A stretch of DNA of 8,567 nucleotides from a bacterium (GTDB taxonomy: Bacteria; Bacillota; Clostridia; Oscillospirales; Acutalibacteraceae): assembly GCA_020626545.1 (NCBI GenBank), contig JAHKZS010000159.1, positions 1-8,567 of the forward strand, given 5' to 3'. The notes below the pieces were generated by a model. The model did not search any database. It was given only the letters and a program-made list of their open reading frames with translations, and was not told the DNA's origin. Position 1 is the first letter of the stretch. Each line of letters opens with the position of its first letter. This document shows positions 7,454 through 8,567 of the stretch, piece by piece. A program made the translations under genes and the position numbers.

Positions 7454-7620
7454 CGACAAATTACACTGCCTCCCGGGAAAGCAATGTCATCGTCAGACAA
7501 AGCAGATTAAATTTAATTCTTTGTTAAAATATGTTTACTAAGGTTCACTTTCATAAACAGTAATAAACAACTGAAAACAATGTCTCAAATTTAAAAAGCC
7601 ATGCCTTGTTTGCTGCTTAC

Positions 7621-7649
7621 AGTTTAACACCGCTATAGAGTGTTGTCAA
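7621..7649 (-). promoter_or_regulatory. Probable promoter of the RNase III-like gene with an inverted repeat in its spacer
   Basis: On the minus strand TTGACA (7649-7644) and TAAACT (7626-7621) are 17 bp apart, with a perfect -35 and a 4/6 -10 match. The spacer contains AACAC (7626-7630) and GTGTT (7640-7644) as inverted arms around CTATAG, which may be an operator. Transcription would start near 7614, giving a leader of about 205 nt, long for a single small gene. Confidence 0.6.
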
Positions 7650-7727
7650 TATATTATTAATAAATATAAGGTCTTAGAGTTTAAACCTAAAAAGTTAATC
7701 ACTACAGCTGAAACAATTAGCTTTTTA

Positions 7728-7756
7728 TTGACATTATATATTACACCTGGTATAAT
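7728..7756 (+). promoter_or_regulatory. Toxin-antitoxin operon promoter, full sigma-A consensus
   Basis: TTGACA (7728-7733) and TATAAT (7751-7756) are separated by 17 bp. The predicted start of transcription, about 7763, falls inside the palindrome at 7760-7779. Bound repressor would therefore block initiation. Confidence 0.9.
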
Positions 7757-7759
7757 AAA

Positions 7760-7779
7760 TTTAGCATAATTATGCTAAA
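7760..7779. promoter_or_regulatory. Perfect 20-bp palindromic operator of the TA operon
   Basis: The sequence TTTAGCATAATTATGCTAAA is a perfect inverted repeat. It lies 3 bp after the -10 box and directly before the ribosome binding site of the antitoxin. TA operons of this kind are normally repressed by the antitoxin or the TA complex binding such a site, so this is the likely autoregulatory operator. Confidence 0.8.
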
Positions 7780-7793
7780 AAGGAGATGGCGTT

Positions 7794-8063
7794 ATGGCTA
7801 AAACAATACGTCCCGTTTCGGATTTAAGAAACAATTTCGCAGATATTTCAAGAACTGTTCACGAAACCTCACAGCCTGTTTTCCTAACAAAAAACGGATT
7901 CGGTGATATGGTTGTGTTGAGCATGGAAGCGTATGAGAACCTGCAATTTGAGAGCGAGGTTTATTTCAAGCTTCAAGCCGCCGAGAGAGAAGCCGAGTTG
8001 ACCAACGAACGTTTCTCTCCTAAAGATGTTCTAAGCTCAATCAAAGGTGAGCTGAATGTATAA
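7794..8063 (+). CDS. Phd/YefM-family antitoxin
   Basis: This 89-residue protein has the Phd/YefM fold signature in its N-terminal half: IRPVSDLRNNFADIS (5-19), QPVFLTKNGFGDMVVLS (27-43) and MEAYENL (44-50). The N-terminal part is expected to bind DNA as a dimer. The charged C-terminal tail (about 51-89) is expected to wrap and neutralise the partner toxin. The ATG is preceded by AGGAGAT (7781-7787). It directly follows a palindromic operator, in line with self-repression. The gene overlaps the downstream toxin by 8 bp (ATGTATAA), the usual coupling that keeps antitoxin in excess. Antitoxins of this family pair with RelE/ParE or Doc toxins; here the partner is RelE/ParE-like. Confidence 0.9.
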   Translation: MAKTIRPVSDLRNNFADISRTVHETSQPVFLTKNGFGDMVVLSMEAYENLQFESEVYFKLQAAEREAELTNERFSPKDVLSSIKGELNV

Positions 8064-8370
8064 GGTCGAATTTTTACCCGTAGCGAAACAGGATTTGACG
8101 GAGATTGCTCTCTACATCAAAGATGAACTCAAAAATCCGTCTGCCGCATACAATACTGTCGAGAAAATAGTTGAGGCAGCGCAAAAGTTAGAGACATTCC
8201 CCTATTCAAATACTGTCTTTACACCAGTTCGACCGCTAAAAAATGAATATAGAAAAATTCTTGTAAAGAATTATATGCTGTTCTATACCGTTGATGAAAC
8301 AAAAAAACTTGTAACGGTCAGCCGTGTAATTTACGCAAGGCGAAACCTTTCTTCTCAAATAACTGAATAA
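8056..8370 (+). CDS. RelE/ParE superfamily toxin
   Basis: The 104-residue, basic product has the compact RelE/ParE layout: a first strand (MYKVEFLPVA), two helices (about 11-46), then strands with EYRKILVKNYMLFYTVDE (64-81) and VTVSRVIYARRNL (86-98). The segment with R66, Y77, R90, R95 and R96 corresponds to the C-terminal strand region where RelE-type toxins carry their basic mRNA-cleavage residues. The same pattern is found in ParE gyrase inhibitors, so sequence alone does not decide between ribosome-dependent mRNA cleavage and gyrase inhibition. AGGTGA (8045-8050), inside the end of the antitoxin gene, is its ribosome binding site. The length is normal and no frame damage is seen, so the pair is probably functional. 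Confidence 0.88.
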   Translation: MYKVEFLPVAKQDLTEIALYIKDELKNPSAAYNTVEKIVEAAQKLETFPYSNTVFTPVRPLKNEYRKILVKNYMLFYTVDETKKLVTVSRVIYARRNLSSQITE

Positions 8371-8380
8371 TAGTTAAAAC

Positions 8381-8414
8381 AAAAATGCCAATCGCTTCAA
8401 ATGAAACGATTGGC
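8381..8414 (-). terminator. Terminator of the rRNA operon, possibly shared with the TA operon
   Basis: Arms 8387-8394 and 8407-8414 pair over 8 bp (GCCAATCG/CGATTGGC). A C-A mismatch and three more pairs extend the stem around a 4-nt loop. On the minus strand the stem is followed by ATTTTTGTTTT, a good T-tract, so it most likely ends the rRNA transcript about 40 nt after 5S. On the plus strand only TAAATTT follows, so termination of the TA transcript there would be weaker. Confidence 0.78.
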
Positions 8415-8455
8415 TAAATTTATGTATGGATAAAAAAGAAGAATACTCACTATCG

Positions 8456-8567
8456 GATGTTGGCATTTCACTATTTTCACAGGCCGTCGCCAGCCAACTA
8501 TCTTCGGCACTACAGGGCTTAACTTCCGTGTTCGGTATGGGAACGGGTGGACCCCCTGCGTCATCGA
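8456..8567 (-). rRNA. rrf: 5S ribosomal RNA, 5' end beyond the right edge
   Basis: The minus strand reads the conserved 5S core CCCGTTCCCATACCGAACAC followed by GGAAGTTAAGC, then loop-E and helix IV/V sequence, and ends near GAAATGCCAACATC, which closes helix I. Alignment by eye with E. coli 5S suggests about 10 nt of the 5' end are missing. The 3' boundary is estimated to within a few bases. 5S is normally last in a bacterial rRNA operon, so 23S and 16S are expected to the right of the window. Confidence 0.95.

Larger units (their letters stand above)
7409..7793. other. Divergent AT-rich intergenic region between the RNase III-like gene and the TA operon
   Basis: This stretch of about 385 bp holds the long leader and probable promoter of the RNase III-like gene (minus strand) and the promoter and operator of the toxin-antitoxin operon (plus strand), each listed separately. 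I see no coding region, tRNA or repeat array in the remainder. Confidence 0.6.

Noticed and set aside
7409..7459. Upstream TTG start extending the RNase III-like protein by 17 residues
   Set aside because: No ribosome binding site there, and the added residues are not part of the RNase III domain; the ATG at 7408 has AAAGAGGTG in place.
1..8567. CRISPR array, insertion sequence ends, tRNA genes
   Set aside because: No regularly spaced repeats, transposase coding or paired terminal inverted repeats, and no tRNA-like cloverleaf sequence were seen on reading both strands.

Overview
The window looks like chromosomal DNA of a Gram-positive anaerobe of the Clostridia, most likely a Ruminococcus-like member of the Oscillospiraceae. 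This is inference. It rests on the type III (GlnN-like) glutamine synthetase, consensus TTGACA/TATAAT promoters with 17-bp spacers, strong GGAG-type ribosome binding sites, and the character of the 5S rRNA.

The left two thirds is an ammonium-assimilation locus. The N-terminal 635 codons of the glutamate synthase large subunit (gltB) run leftwards off the window edge. Divergently, a GSIII glutamine synthetase (glnN) and an ammonium channel carrying a C-terminal PII domain (amt-glnB fusion) lie 50 bp apart, probably in one operon ending at a strong terminator at 6127-6170. Together they import ammonium, make glutamine (GlnN) and transfer its amide to 2-oxoglutarate (GltB). The fused PII domain would read ATP/ADP and 2-oxoglutarate directly at the channel. 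The 291-bp divergent intergenic region has two near-perfect sigma-A promoters, each with a TTGCAA hexamer exactly 7 bp upstream of its -35 box and a second TTGCAA-like hexamer 21-22 bp further out. A terminator-like hairpin begins a few bases after the predicted glnN start of transcription.

The right third is visibly more AT-rich and accessory in character. A leftward gene encodes an RNase III-like protein with an intact catalytic signature and two C-terminal double-stranded-RNA-binding domains instead of the usual one. It is divergent from a Phd/YefM-RelE/ParE type toxin-antitoxin operon that has a consensus promoter and a perfect 20-bp palindromic operator. The TA operon converges on the 3' end of an rRNA operon: a partial 5S rRNA gene enters from the right edge on the minus strand, and a hairpin between the two probably terminates the rRNA transcript.

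The most noteworthy points are the Amt-PII fusion with its altered T-loop, the mirrored promoter architecture and leader hairpin of the nitrogen locus, and the double-dsRBD RNase III. The parts are recognisable families; no wholly unknown system is evident.
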